Shown in pieces: positions 51,256 through 59,876 of a stretch of DNA of 64,000 nt. How positions within the stretch are numbered: the stretch's first letter is position 1; each line of letters opens with the position of its first letter. The notes beneath the pieces were generated by a model. It was not told the DNA's origin. It did no database searches and was given only the letters and a program-made list of their open reading frames with translations. The stretch comes from Hominifimenecus microfluidus (GTDB taxonomy: Bacteria; Bacillota; Clostridia; Lachnospirales; Lachnospiraceae), in contig JAJEQR010000016.1 in NCBI GenBank assembly GCA_020687485.1, positions 1 to 64,000 on the forward strand. The letters are read 5' to 3'. The translations under genes and the position numbers were made by a program.

Positions 51256-52911
51256 ATGAGAGATGAAAAAATGAATCTGACTTATCGGGAGATGGACCGG
51301 AAGCTGGCGGAGCTTCATGCCCGGATTCATGAGTCGGGAGAGAAGGACAAGGCTCCTTACCTGGCAACCGATGAAGCGAATGCGGAAGTGGAGAAGGAAT
51401 GGGAATCTCTGAAGAATCAGGTGGAGGCGCTTCCGGCGCCGGACGGTGTCTATGCGCTGCTAAAGCATCATTTTCAGGATTTCCTGGATTCCTTGCATTT
51501 TGCAATTCTTGATGCAAAGAATTATCCGGAAGGGCCATTCCTGTCGGCACATTATGGTCTTGCTTCTGTTGGCAGAGGCAATAATGGTCCGGCAGAGGAG
51601 CGACTGGCAGCTGCTGCGAGCGGACTGCGCTGGATGCAGCAGCGAGAGGCAGAATATCTGAATCTGATTAAGGCGCGCCATCCACAGAGTGAGTGGGGAG
51701 GTCTCTCACAGTCATTTGCCAGAGAAAAGGTAATGCTGGAATCCGAGGGAAAGCATATTGACGAGTATTATTCGGATTTCTCGGAGGAGCAGAAGAAGGA
51801 GCTGGCCGATACGGTTCAGGCTCAGCTGGAGCTGTTGGATCGCATGGCGAAGGCTCTGGAGCAGGAAACGCCGAAAGCCGATCCCATGGCGGATGATCTG
51901 AGCCGCACGGTGAAGATGGATGTGGAAGAGTACCGTGCGCTGCTGCGCGATCAGCTGGGAGTATCACTGGATGAGCTGCTGGCATGGCATAAGGAAGAGA
52001 TCGAGAAGACCCGCTCGGAGTGCCTGAAGATTGCGAATGAGCTGGGGCTTGAGGAGCCGGTGAAGGATATGCTCGATGTACGTGATATCCTGTTTCGTCT
52101 GGAGCCTCCCTGCGAGAGCGCGGAGGAGATGTTCGAGCGCGCCAATCAGTATCTGAAACGTACAAGAGCGCTGGCGCATGAGTATGTGAAGCTGCCGGAT
52201 CATGAGCAGTGCCGCTGCGTACCACTGCCAGACTGCTATAAGGATTCTTATCCGTGGGGCGGCTATGAAGGCGGCGACTTCCGCAAAGTCCCCTATCACG
52301 GTCAGATGTTCCTGAATCAGTATAATTATCAGAATATCACGGATGGCTGGATCAAGCTGAACTCGCTTCACGAAGCGTATCCGGGACACCATGTACAGTA
52401 TGTGCGTGCGGCGATGGATCCGACACCGGAGACTGTAAAGATCGGCACGAAGCTGATCCCGATCCTGGAGGGAACATGCCTGCGTACGGAGCGCGCGTTT
52501 CAGTTTATCTTTGCGGAAGATCCGGTATTCGCCCTGTTCGTGGCATACCGCCGTCACCATGCTTCCGTGCGTATTCTGGTGGACCTGATGATGTTCTACT
52601 ATGGCGCGGCGCTGGAAGACGTGGTAGCAGTCTATGAGAAAGAGCTTGGTTTCGACCGCGTGACTGCCCGTGCTCAGGTACAGGCGCATCAGAATACACC
52701 GGGTTACTTTACCTGCTACTATTACGGCATGAAGAAGATTACTCAGTGGGAGCAGGAACTGGGCTTCAATAAGTGGGATTATACGGAGATGCTCTTCTCC
52801 GCCGGATATATCAGCATTGAATCTCTGCAGATGCTGCTGAACCTGTCTGCGGAGGATCGCGAACGCTATTTCCACGACTTTCCCAGTCTTCTGCGGGAAG
52901 AAAAGGCATAA
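51256..52911 (+). CDS. DUF885 family metallopeptidase-like protein
   Basis: 551-residue cytoplasmic protein of the DUF885 family, largely helical. The zinc motif is HEAYPGHHVQ (in NSLHEAYPGHHVQYVRA, about residues 375-391), the HExxPGHHxQ form typical of DUF885 and distantly like M32 carboxypeptidases. Other family marks are PDCYKDSYPWGGYEGGDF and the late FDRVTARAQVQAHQNTPGYFTCYYYG. There is no signal peptide. Placed 138 bp after oppF, it probably hydrolyses imported peptides; this role is inferred from context. Confidence 0.82.
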   Translation: MRDEKMNLTYREMDRKLAELHARIHESGEKDKAPYLATDEANAEVEKEWESLKNQVEALPAPDGVYALLKHHFQDFLDSLHFAILDAKNYPEGPFLSAHYGLASVGRGNNGPAEERLAAAASGLRWMQQREAEYLNLIKARHPQSEWGGLSQSFAREKVMLESEGKHIDEYYSDFSEEQKKELADTVQAQLELLDRMAKALEQETPKADPMADDLSRTVKMDVEEYRALLRDQLGVSLDELLAWHKEEIEKTRSECLKIANELGLEEPVKDMLDVRDILFRLEPPCESAEEMFERANQYLKRTRALAHEYVKLPDHEQCRCVPLPDCYKDSYPWGGYEGGDFRKVPYHGQMFLNQYNYQNITDGWIKLNSLHEAYPGHHVQYVRAAMDPTPETVKIGTKLIPILEGTCLRTERAFQFIFAEDPVFALFVAYRRHHASVRILVDLMMFYYGAALEDVVAVYEKELGFDRVTARAQVQAHQNTPGYFTCYYYGMKKITQWEQELGFNKWDYTEMLFSAGYISIESLQMLLNLSAEDRERYFHDFPSLLREEKA

Positions 52912-52959
52912 AACGTAATAATTCCGCGTTCCGGTCTGAAAAAAATAAAGCAAAACACC

Positions 52960-52987
52960 TTGACTTCTATTCACGGTATGCTATAAT
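52960..52987 (+). promoter_or_regulatory. Strong promoter of the str operon
   Basis: TTGACT (52960-52965), 16-bp spacer, extended -10 TGCTATAAT (52979-52987). Confidence 0.85.
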
Positions 52988-52989
52988 AA

Positions 52990-53054
52990 GCAAGTGTGCG
53001 CAATTGGATGCGTTTTCTTTTTGCGTCACACTTGCGGAACCGGAAGCATCCGGT
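52990..53054 (+). ncRNA. Structured leader of rpsL
   Basis: Stem GCAAGTGTG (52990-52998) with CACACTTGC (53027-53035), extended by CGC/GCG, begins at the predicted transcript start. A second hairpin ACCGGA/TCCGGT (53039-53054) follows, 19 nt before AGGAGG. It may be a ribosomal-protein feedback site; no family was recognised. Confidence 0.5.
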
Positions 53055-53086
53055 ATCCCACAAAATAATCACAGGAGGTGAAACTC

Positions 53087-53500
53087 ATGCCCACATTTAA
53101 TCAGTTAGTGAGAAAAGGCAGAACAACGACGGAGAAGAAGTCTACAGCACCTGCTCTGCAGAAGGGTTACAACTCTCTGCACAAGAAGGCAACGGATGAA
53201 TCCGCTCCTCAGAAGAGAGGCGTATGCACCGCTGTTAAGACAACTACCCCTAAGAAGCCGAACTCCGCTCTGCGTAAGATCGCCAGAGTTCGTCTTTCTA
53301 ACGGTATTGAAGTAACCAGCTACATTCCCGGTGAAGGTCACAACCTTCAGGAGCATAGCGTGGTTCTCGTTAGAGGCGGAAGAGTAAAGGACCTGCCCGG
53401 TACCCGTTACCACATCGTTCGTGGTACTCTGGATACTGCAGGAGTTGCTAACCGTAAGCAGGCTCGTTCCAAGTACGGTGCAAAGAAGCCTAAGAAGTAA
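53087..53500 (+). CDS. rpsL: 30S ribosomal protein S12
   Basis: Decoding-centre protein of the 30S subunit. The 137-residue sequence starts with [11 protein letters not shown] and contains the streptomycin-determining region [19 protein letters not shown] with wild-type lysines and the [29 protein letters not shown] block. The ATG at 53087 follows AGGAGG. A strong extended -10 promoter and two leader hairpins lie upstream. Confidence 0.97.
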   Translation: MPTFNQLVRKGRTTTEKKSTAPALQKGYNSLHKKATDESAPQKRGVCTAVKTTTPKKPNSALRKIARVRLSNGIEVTSYIPGEGHNLQEHSVVLVRGGRVKDLPGTRYHIVRGTLDTAGVANRKQARSKYGAKKPKK

Positions 53501-54167
<667 letters not shown>

Positions 54168-54183
54168 TTAGGAGGAAACACCT

Positions 54184-56301
54184 GTGGCTGGAAGAGAATA
54201 TCCGTTAGAGAGAACCAGAAACATTGGTATCATGGCGCACATCGATGCTGGTAAGACCACATTGACGGAGCGTATCCTGTACTACACCGGTGTTAACTAT
54301 AAGATCGGTGATACCCATGAAGGTACTGCTACCATGGACTGGATGGAACAGGAGCAGGAGCGTGGTATTACCATTACCTCCGCTGCTACTACCTGCCACT
54401 GGACGCTTCAGAAGGAGAACAAGCCGGCTCCCGGCGCTCTGGAGCACCGCATCAACATCATCGACACCCCTGGTCACGTAGACTTTACTGTTGAGGTAGA
54501 GCGTTCCCTGCGTGTACTGGACGGCGCTGTCGGCGTGTTCTGTGCAAAGGGCGGTGTAGAACCTCAGTCTGAGAACGTATGGCGTCAGGCAGACACCTAC
54601 AACGTACCCCGTATGGCATTCATCAACAAGATGGACATCCTGGGTGCTAACTTCTACGGTGCCGTAGAGCAGATCCGTACCCGCCTGGGTAAGAACGCTA
54701 TCTGCCTGCAGCTGCCGATTGGTAAGGAAGACGAGTTTAAGGGCCTCATCGACCTGTTCGAGATGCAGGCTTACATCTACAATGATGATAAGGGTGAGGA
54801 TATTACCATCACCGAGATCCCCGAAGATATGAAGGATGATGCAGAGCTGTATCACACCGAGCTGATCGAGAAGATCTGCGAGCTTGATGATGATCTGATG
54901 ATGCAGTATCTGGAAGGGGAAGAGCCTTCTGTTGAAGATCTGAAGGCTGCTCTGAGAAAGGGCACCTGCGAGTGTACTGCAATCCCGGTTTGCTGCGGCA
55001 GCGCATACCGTAACAAGGGTGTTCAGAAGCTTCTGGACGCTGTTCTGGAGTACATGCCCTCTCCTATTGACATCCCTGCAATCAAGGGTGTTGATATGGA
55101 AGGCAACGAGATTGAGAAGCACTCCTCCGATGACGAGCCTTTCGCAGCTCTGGCATTCAAGATCATGACCGATCCTTTCGTTGGTAAGCTGGCATTCTTC
55201 CGCGTATACTCCGGTACCATGAATTCCGGTTCCTACGTATTGAATGCAACCAAGGGCAAGAAGGAGCGTGTCGGCCGTATCCTGCAGATGCACGCGAACA
55301 AGCGTCAGGAGCTGGATAAGGTATATTCCGGCGATATCGCAGCTGCTGTAGGTCTGAAAATCACCACCACCGGTGATACTCTGTGTGACGAGCAGCATCC
55401 GGTAATCCTGGAGTCCATGGTATTCCCGGAACCCGTTATTGATATCGCAATTGAGCCCAAGACCAAGGCTGGTCAGGATAAGATGGGTGAAGCTCTTGCC
55501 AAGCTGGCAGAAGAAGATCCTACCTTCCGCGTATCCACCAACAAGGAGACCGGTCAGACCATCATCGCTGGTATGGGTGAGCTGCATCTGGAGATCATCG
55601 TTGACCGTCTGCTGCGTGAGTTCCACGTAGAGGCTAACGTTGGCGCTCCTCAGGTAGCATACAAGGAAGGCTTCACCAAGGCTGTTGACGTAGACAGCAA
55701 GTACGCGAAGCAGTCCGGTGGCCGTGGTCAGTATGGTCATTGTAAGGTTCGCTTCGAGCCGATGGATGCCAATGCAGAGAAGACCTTCGAGTTCAACTCC
55801 GAGGTTGTCGGCGGTGCAATTCCGAAGGAATACATCCCCGCAGTCGGTGCTGGTATCGAAGAGGCTACCAAGGCAGGTATCCTGGCCGGATTCCCTGTAC
55901 TGGGTGTAAAGGCTACCGTATACGACGGTTCCTACCATGAAGTTGACTCGAATGAAATGGCATTCAAGATCGCCGGTTCCATGGCTTTCAAGCAGGCAAT
56001 GGAGAAGGCAGGATGCATTATCCTCGAGCCGATCATGCGTGTTGAGGTTACCACCCCTGAGGAATACATGGGTGATGTAATCGGCGATATCAACAGCCGT
56101 CGCGGGCGCATCGAAGGTATGGAGAACCAGAACGGCACTCAGCTGATCCACGGTTTCGTACCGCTGGCTGAGCTGTTCGGATATTCCACCGACCTGCGTT
56201 CCAAGACCCAGGGCCGTGGTGCATACTCCATGTTCTTCGATAAGTATGAGCCCGCTCCCAAGTCCGTACAGGAAAAAATTATCGCAAACAAGCAGAAATA
56301 G
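54184..56301 (+). CDS. fusA: Translation elongation factor G
   Basis: GTPase that drives ribosomal translocation. The 705-residue protein has P-loop AHIDAGKTT (about 18-26), switch I with [13 protein letters not shown]3 DTPGHVDF and G4 NKMD, then domains II to V with [10 protein letters not shown] and RRGRIEGME. It reads as canonical EF-G rather than a tetracycline-protection paralogue. The start is GTG after AGGAGG, directly behind rpsG. Confidence 0.97.
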   Translation: MAGREYPLERTRNIGIMAHIDAGKTTLTERILYYTGVNYKIGDTHEGTATMDWMEQEQERGITITSAATTCHWTLQKENKPAPGALEHRINIIDTPGHVDFTVEVERSLRVLDGAVGVFCAKGGVEPQSENVWRQADTYNVPRMAFINKMDILGANFYGAVEQIRTRLGKNAICLQLPIGKEDEFKGLIDLFEMQAYIYNDDKGEDITITEIPEDMKDDAELYHTELIEKICELDDDLMMQYLEGEEPSVEDLKAALRKGTCECTAIPVCCGSAYRNKGVQKLLDAVLEYMPSPIDIPAIKGVDMEGNEIEKHSSDDEPFAALAFKIMTDPFVGKLAFFRVYSGTMNSGSYVLNATKGKKERVGRILQMHANKRQELDKVYSGDIAAAVGLKITTTGDTLCDEQHPVILESMVFPEPVIDIAIEPKTKAGQDKMGEALAKLAEEDPTFRVSTNKETGQTIIAGMGELHLEIIVDRLLREFHVEANVGAPQVAYKEGFTKAVDVDSKYAKQSGGRGQYGHCKVRFEPMDANAEKTFEFNSEVVGGAIPKEYIPAVGAGIEEATKAGILAGFPVLGVKATVYDGSYHEVDSNEMAFKIAGSMAFKQAMEKAGCIILEPIMRVEVTTPEEYMGDVIGDINSRRGRIEGMENQNGTQLIHGFVPLAELFGYSTDLRSKTQGRGAYSMFFDKYEPAPKSVQEKIIANKQK

Positions 56302-56302
56302 C

Positions 56303-56329
56303 TTGAAAATCTAAGGTATATGCTATATA
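56303..56329 (+). promoter_or_regulatory. Possible promoter for tuf
   Basis: TTGAAA (56303-56308), 15-bp spacer, extended -10 TGCTATATA (56321-56329). The -10 overlaps the palindrome GTATAT/ATATAC (56316-56330). Confidence 0.35.
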
Positions 56330-56415
56330 CTAAGGTTGATTAATATCGTTTTTTTGCAACCACTTTAAACCGTAGTCCGCAGCAGGCGGACAAAAATCAA
56401 GGAGGACATTCAAAA

Positions 56416-57609
56416 ATGGCTAAAGTTAAGTTTGAGAGAACCAAACCCCATTGTAACATTGGTACCATCGGCCATGTTGACCATGGTAAGACTACCCTGA
56501 CCGCAGCTATCACCAAGACCCTGCATGAGAGACTGGGTACCGGTGAAGCTGTAGCATTCGAGAATATCGATAAGGCTCCCGAAGAGAGAGAGCGTGGTAT
56601 CACCATCTCTACCGCTCACGTTGAGTATGAGACCGAAAAGAGACATTACGCACACGTTGACTGCCCCGGCCATGCTGACTATGTAAAGAACATGATCACC
56701 GGTGCTGCTCAGATGGATGGCGCTATCCTGGTAGTAGCTGCTACTGATGGTGTTATGGCTCAGACCCGTGAGCACATCCTGCTGGCTCGTCAGGTAGGCG
56801 TACCTTACGTTGTTGTATTCATGAACAAGTGCGACATGGTTGAGGACGAAGAGCTGCTTGAGTTGGTTGACATGGAGATCCGTGAGCTGCTGAACGAGTA
56901 CGAGTTCCCGGGCGATGACACCCCGATCATTCAGGGTTCCGCTCTGAAGGCTCTGGAAGATCCCTACAGCGTATGGGGCGACAAGATCCTGGAGCTGATG
57001 CACACCATCGACGAGTATATCCCGGATCCCGAGCGTGACACCGACAAGCCTTTCCTGATGCCTGTTGAGGACGTATTCTCCATCACCGGTCGTGGTACCG
57101 TTGCTACCGGCCGTGTAGAGCGTGGTGTAATCCATGTATCTGATGAAGTTGAGATCGTAGGCGTTAAGGATGAGACCCGTAAGGTGGTTTGCACCGGCGT
57201 TGAGATGTTCCACAAGCTGCTGGACGAAGGCCAGGCTGGTGATAACATCGGTGCTCTGCTTCGTGGTGTTCAGAGAACTGAGATCGAGAGAGGACAGGTT
57301 CTGGCTAAGCCCGGCACCATCACCCCTCATCACAAGTTCACCTGTCAGGTATACGTTCTGTCCAAGGACGAGGGTGGCCGTCATACTCCTTTCTTCAACA
57401 ACTACCGTCCTCAGTTCTACTTCAGAACTACTGACGTTACCGGTGTTTGCGAACTGCCCGAGGGCGTAGAGATGTGCATGCCTGGTGACAACGTATCCAT
57501 GACCGTTGAGCTGATCCACAAGGTAGCTATGGAGCAGGGTCTGCGCTTCGCTATCCGTGAGGGTGGCCGTACCGTTGGTGCAGGCACCGTTACCACCATC
57601 ATCGAGTAA
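56416..57609 (+). CDS. tuf: Translation elongation factor Tu
   Basis: GTPase that delivers aminoacyl-tRNA to the ribosome. The 397-residue protein has GHVDHGKTT (about 19-27), [18 protein letters not shown] and NKCDMV, and the C-terminal [17 protein letters not shown] end. A GTCCGC/GCGGAC hairpin (56375-56391) sits 9 nt before GGAGGA and may affect translation. The S10 operon does not follow; a terminator and repeats do. Only one tuf copy is in the window. Confidence 0.98.
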   Translation: MAKVKFERTKPHCNIGTIGHVDHGKTTLTAAITKTLHERLGTGEAVAFENIDKAPEERERGITISTAHVEYETEKRHYAHVDCPGHADYVKNMITGAAQMDGAILVVAATDGVMAQTREHILLARQVGVPYVVVFMNKCDMVEDEELLELVDMEIRELLNEYEFPGDDTPIIQGSALKALEDPYSVWGDKILELMHTIDEYIPDPERDTDKPFLMPVEDVFSITGRGTVATGRVERGVIHVSDEVEIVGVKDETRKVVCTGVEMFHKLLDEGQAGDNIGALLRGVQRTEIERGQVLAKPGTITPHHKFTCQVYVLSKDEGGRHTPFFNNYRPQFYFRTTDVTGVCELPEGVEMCMPGDNVSMTVELIHKVAMEQGLRFAIREGGRTVGAGTVTTIIE

Positions 57610-57614
57610 GTGTA

Positions 57615-57751
57615 ACAATTCAGAGCCATGCAGATTTGCAATAAATGTGTGAGCCATGCTTGCATGAGCGAATACATTTTTAAAATCCATATGGCGAGAA
57701 GCCACAGCGTGATGTAGCGTAAGCGGAATCGAGCTGAGGGCGCTGAATTGT
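57615..57751. repeat. Structured repeat element, copy 2 (composite, 137 bp)
   Basis: Bounded by 9-bp inverted ends ACAATTCAG (57615-57623) and CTGAATTGT (57743-57751). Inside it holds the 25-nt core (57649-57673, identical to the core at 21880) with its own arms AAATGT (57643-57648) and ACATTT (57674-57679), and a 27-nt block (57682-57708) found inverted and identical at 58809-58835. A 20-nt end block from 57619 matches the inverse of 58951-58970 with one difference. Confidence 0.85.
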
Positions 57752-57803
57752 AATAAGTTATATAATGTGTACCGCACGGTACATTGTGTTCAAGCGTAAG
57801 ATG

Positions 57804-57833
57804 CCCCGGAGCCGAAAGGTTTCCGGGGTTTTT
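57804..57833 (+). terminator. Terminator downstream of tuf
   Basis: CCCCGGA (57804-57810) pairs with TCCGGGG (57822-57828), followed by five T residues. It lies about 195 bp past the tuf stop codon, after the repeat element. Another hairpin (TACCG/CGGTA) is at 57770-57781. Confidence 0.8.
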
Positions 57834-57880
57834 CTGTTGATGAAAATCAGGCAGCGATGAGAGCGATCTGTCTCCGGAAG

Positions 57881-57971
57881 TTTATCTCAGTCGAGAAGAC
57901 TCCCACCTCTTTCAGGTGGCGAATGACAGCAAATTTGTCTCAGTGGGAGTCCAATCTCCGACTGAGATAAA
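57881..57971. repeat. Nested inverted repeat, 91 bp
   Basis: Outer perfect 13-bp arms TTTATCTCAGTCG (57881-57893) and CGACTGAGATAAA (57959-57971). Inner perfect 9-bp arms GACTCCCAC (57898-57906) and GTGGGAGTC (57943-57951). A competing hairpin CCACCT/AGGTGG (57903-57919) overlaps the inner arm. Confidence 0.85.
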
Positions 57972-57975
57972 CGCT

Positions 57976-58050
57976 CCGCGAGGATGCGCAGTGATTCTGA
58001 AAAGAATATGTCAGCTTACGCTGACCAGAATCACGCGCCAAGTCTCGCGG
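57976..58050. repeat. Extended inverted repeat, 75 bp
   Basis: Three stacked helices: CCGCGAG/CTCGCGG (57976-57982, 58044-58050), GCGC/GCGC (57986-57989, 58035-58038) and GTGATTCTG/CAGAATCAC (57991-57999, 58026-58034). The 26-nt apical part carries TCAGC/GCTGA (58011-58024). Confidence 0.85.
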
Positions 58051-58071
58051 CTGCTCGACTTGAAATAGAGA

Positions 58072-58100
58072 TTGCAACTTCATGGATTATCTATTATAAT
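58072..58100 (+). promoter_or_regulatory. Sigma-A promoter for the SH3 lipoprotein gene
   Basis: TTGCAA (58072-58077), 17-bp spacer, perfect TATAAT (58095-58100). Confidence 0.75.
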
Positions 58101-58212
58101 AGGGAAGAAAAGAGTCAAAAAATATAAAAATGATTCAGAGCCGGAAAATATTGAAAGTATCAGCACCTGACAAAGCCTGGATCATTGGGCAAATAGCAGA
58201 GAGGGATTATAT

Positions 58213-58782
58213 ATGTATAAACAAATGTACCCTGTGCTCCTGGCATCATTTCTTCTTGCCGGATGTACTTCCACAGGTGGAACGAATACAACAGTTATCG
58301 CGCTTGAGCCGACAGAAGGAACGGTTAAGGTGGCGGCGGAGGATGCGAATGGTGAGACGATCGTGGTGGAATACGATGCCAGTGAAGTTCCCGCATCTGC
58401 TCTTGAAACAACGGAAGAAGCCGGAATGGTTGCAGCGCTTCCGGCATCCTCTGAGGCAGAGTCAGAATCACAGCAGGTGGCAGTGCAGCCTGCTTCCGCG
58501 GTGGCTTCCTCATCTGCGGCAGCAGAGACAAGCACAGAGGAGTCTTCCTCGGTGGAAGAGACAACCGTTCCGGCAGATGGATTTATCGCGACTGGGATGG
58601 TCCGTTGCATCTCAGATGGCGCTCGTGTCCGCGAGACGCCGAGAGGCACCATTCTCGGTAACCTAAGCTATGGCGATACCGTTCAGACCGACGGAGAGAC
58701 AGAGAACGGCTGGATTCATATTAAGTCGGAAATGTTCGGAATTGGGTACGTTTACCAGGACTTTGTTACTTCTGTACAATAA
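58213..58782 (+). CDS. Small lipoprotein with C-terminal SH3-like domain
   Basis: 189 residues. Signal peptide with lipobox LAGC (Cys18), then a beta-rich segment (TVIALEPTEGTVKVAAEDANGETIVVEYD, about 27-55), a low-complexity Ser/Ala/Glu/Thr linker (about 60-118) and a bacterial SH3 domain (IATGMVRCISDGARVRETPRGTILGNLSYGDTVQTD, about 123-158, ending VYQDFVTSVQ). SH3b domains often bind cell-wall peptides, so a surface cell-wall role is likely; the partner is unknown. GAGAGGG precedes the ATG. The gene is bracketed by the two inverted structured repeats. Confidence 0.85.
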   Translation: MYKQMYPVLLASFLLAGCTSTGGTNTTVIALEPTEGTVKVAAEDANGETIVVEYDASEVPASALETTEEAGMVAALPASSEAESESQQVAVQPASAVASSSAAAETSTEESSSVEETTVPADGFIATGMVRCISDGARVRETPRGTILGNLSYGDTVQTDGETENGWIHIKSEMFGIGYVYQDFVTSVQ

Positions 58783-58789
58783 TTAAGTG

Positions 58790-58970
58790 GCGCTGTAAGC
58801 GAAATCGAGCTGTGGCTTCTCGCCATATGGATTTTTCCAAATATCCTCATTCATGCAAGCATGAACTGCCGATTTGAATTTCATATGCTCATTCATACAA
58901 GCATGATTCGTATATGAAATTCAAATCAGCATAAACCGTATATTTGATCAAAATCCGCATGGCTCTGAAT
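58790..58970. repeat. Structured repeat element, copies 3 and 4 (inverted)
   Basis: Inverted relative to 57615-57751. It shares the 27-nt block (58809-58835) and the end block (58951-58970). It contains two further cores: 58846-58870, with weak arms CAAAT/ATTTG (58838-58842, 58872-58876), and 58887-58911, with perfect 16-bp arms (58871-58886 and 58912-58927). All share YCATGCTTGYATGA on the inverse strand. Confidence 0.85.
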
Positions 58971-58990
58971 AGTTACAAAATAATTATATC

Positions 58991-59029
58991 AAAAAGGGAT
59001 CTGTGAAATTATATCACGGATCCCTTTTT
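58991..59029. terminator. Bidirectional terminator next to the TetR gene
   Basis: AAAAAGGGATC (58991-59001) pairs with GATCCCTTTTT (59019-59029), with an inner GTG/CAC; T-runs exist on both strands. It ends the minus-strand TetR transcript. Confidence 0.85.
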
Positions 59030-59047
59030 CGATCTTTGCATCTCTCT

Positions 59048-59650
59048 TCACATTGGAATCACAGAGGTGGCGCCCCGGATCAGGAAACGCTCCAGAATGC
59101 GCGCCATCTCTTCCGGGCTCTCGACCATTTCTGTATTCAGCCACAGGCGAATCAGACCGATGCAGCCGGTTACCATAAAGGCATAGTAGTATTCGAACTC
59201 TTTGCTGTTCACGACGTTATACTTGACAATCCATTCATTCAGACATTTATCCCGTACCATATTTTCCAGGCGCTCAATGAAGGATGGATCTCCGTTCGGA
59301 CCGAGCAGAACAGTAATAAGCTCGGAATTCTCCTTCATATAAGTAAAGAGACTGATAAAGAAATGATCGGCCTCTTCCTCCAGGCTGTCCGAATTGTTGC
59401 TGAAAAAGGTTCGGAAGTCAATGAAGATTTCATCCTCAATACTGTTCAGCATATCGTAGACATCACGGTAATGCTGATAAAAAGTTCCCCGGTTGATGTC
59501 TACCATATCCGCAATCTCACGAACCTTAATCTCTTGAATCGGCTTCTCTTTCAGAAGATCTGTCAGAGCGCTGCGAAGGAGTCTTTTGGTTTTTCGAACC
59601 CGTCGATCCTCCTTCTTGACTTCTACGGCTTCCACGTTTGATGTACTCAT
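59048..59650 (-). CDS. TetR-family transcriptional regulator
   Basis: 200 residues. After a charged N-terminus, residues about 20-65 form the TetR helix-turn-helix: KTKRLLRSALTDLLKEKPIQEIKVREIADMVDINRGTFYQHYRDVYDML. The C-terminal helical domain has the WIVKYN...FMVTGCIGLIRLWL pattern of TetR proteins with a TetR_C_8-like ligand domain. AGGAGG is 6 nt before the ATG. It is divergent from the MMPL exporter gene and probably represses it and itself through palindromes in the 226-bp shared region. Confidence 0.92.
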   Translation of the reverse strand: MSTSNVEAVEVKKEDRRVRKTKRLLRSALTDLLKEKPIQEIKVREIADMVDINRGTFYQHYRDVYDMLNSIEDEIFIDFRTFFSNNSDSLEEEADHFFISLFTYMKENSELITVLLGPNGDPSFIERLENMVRDKCLNEWIVKYNVVNSKEFEYYYAFMVTGCIGLIRLWLNTEMVESPEEMARILERFLIRGATSVIPM

Positions 59651-59726
59651 GGTATCCTCCTATCTTTCCCGGCGTCTGTACCGGAAATAAACAACAAATA
59701 AAAAATCTATTAATAAATGACAAAAC

Positions 59727-59798
59727 ATCGATGCATGTTTGATAACAAACGTTCGATAATAAATTGGCTATTGACTAGTCAACAATAATAATTATAAT
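59727..59798. promoter_or_regulatory. Palindromic operators and MMPL promoter
   Basis: The plus-strand promoter is TTGACT (59771-59776), 16-bp spacer, TATAAT (59793-59798). Its -35 lies inside the perfect 12-bp palindrome TTGACTAGTCAA (59771-59782), a likely TetR operator. A second palindrome, AAACAT/ATGTTT around CGATGC (from about 59723), is upstream. Confidence 0.6.
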
Positions 59799-59876
59799 AA
59801 ACGTTAGTTAATAAGTCAACACTTATATGGGTAACATTACATAAGTTACTAAAAAAGTTGTCTGAGGAGGTAAAAA

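Noticed and set aside
53087..53500. Streptomycin-resistance change in rpsL
   Set aside because: The [13 protein letters not shown] region is the wild-type form.
54184..56301. Tetracycline ribosomal protection protein
   Set aside because: Full EF-G sequence in the str operon between rpsG and tuf; no Tet(M)-like features.
58130..58666. 178-codon plus-strand frame starting at 58130 and overlapping the SH3 lipoprotein gene
   Set aside because: Out-of-frame reading rich in Arg/Trp/Gln with no ribosome binding site. The lipoprotein frame has a signal peptide, lipobox and domain.
59003..59641. 212-codon plus-strand frame opposite the TetR gene
   Set aside because: Antisense to a clear TetR protein; no supporting start signal.
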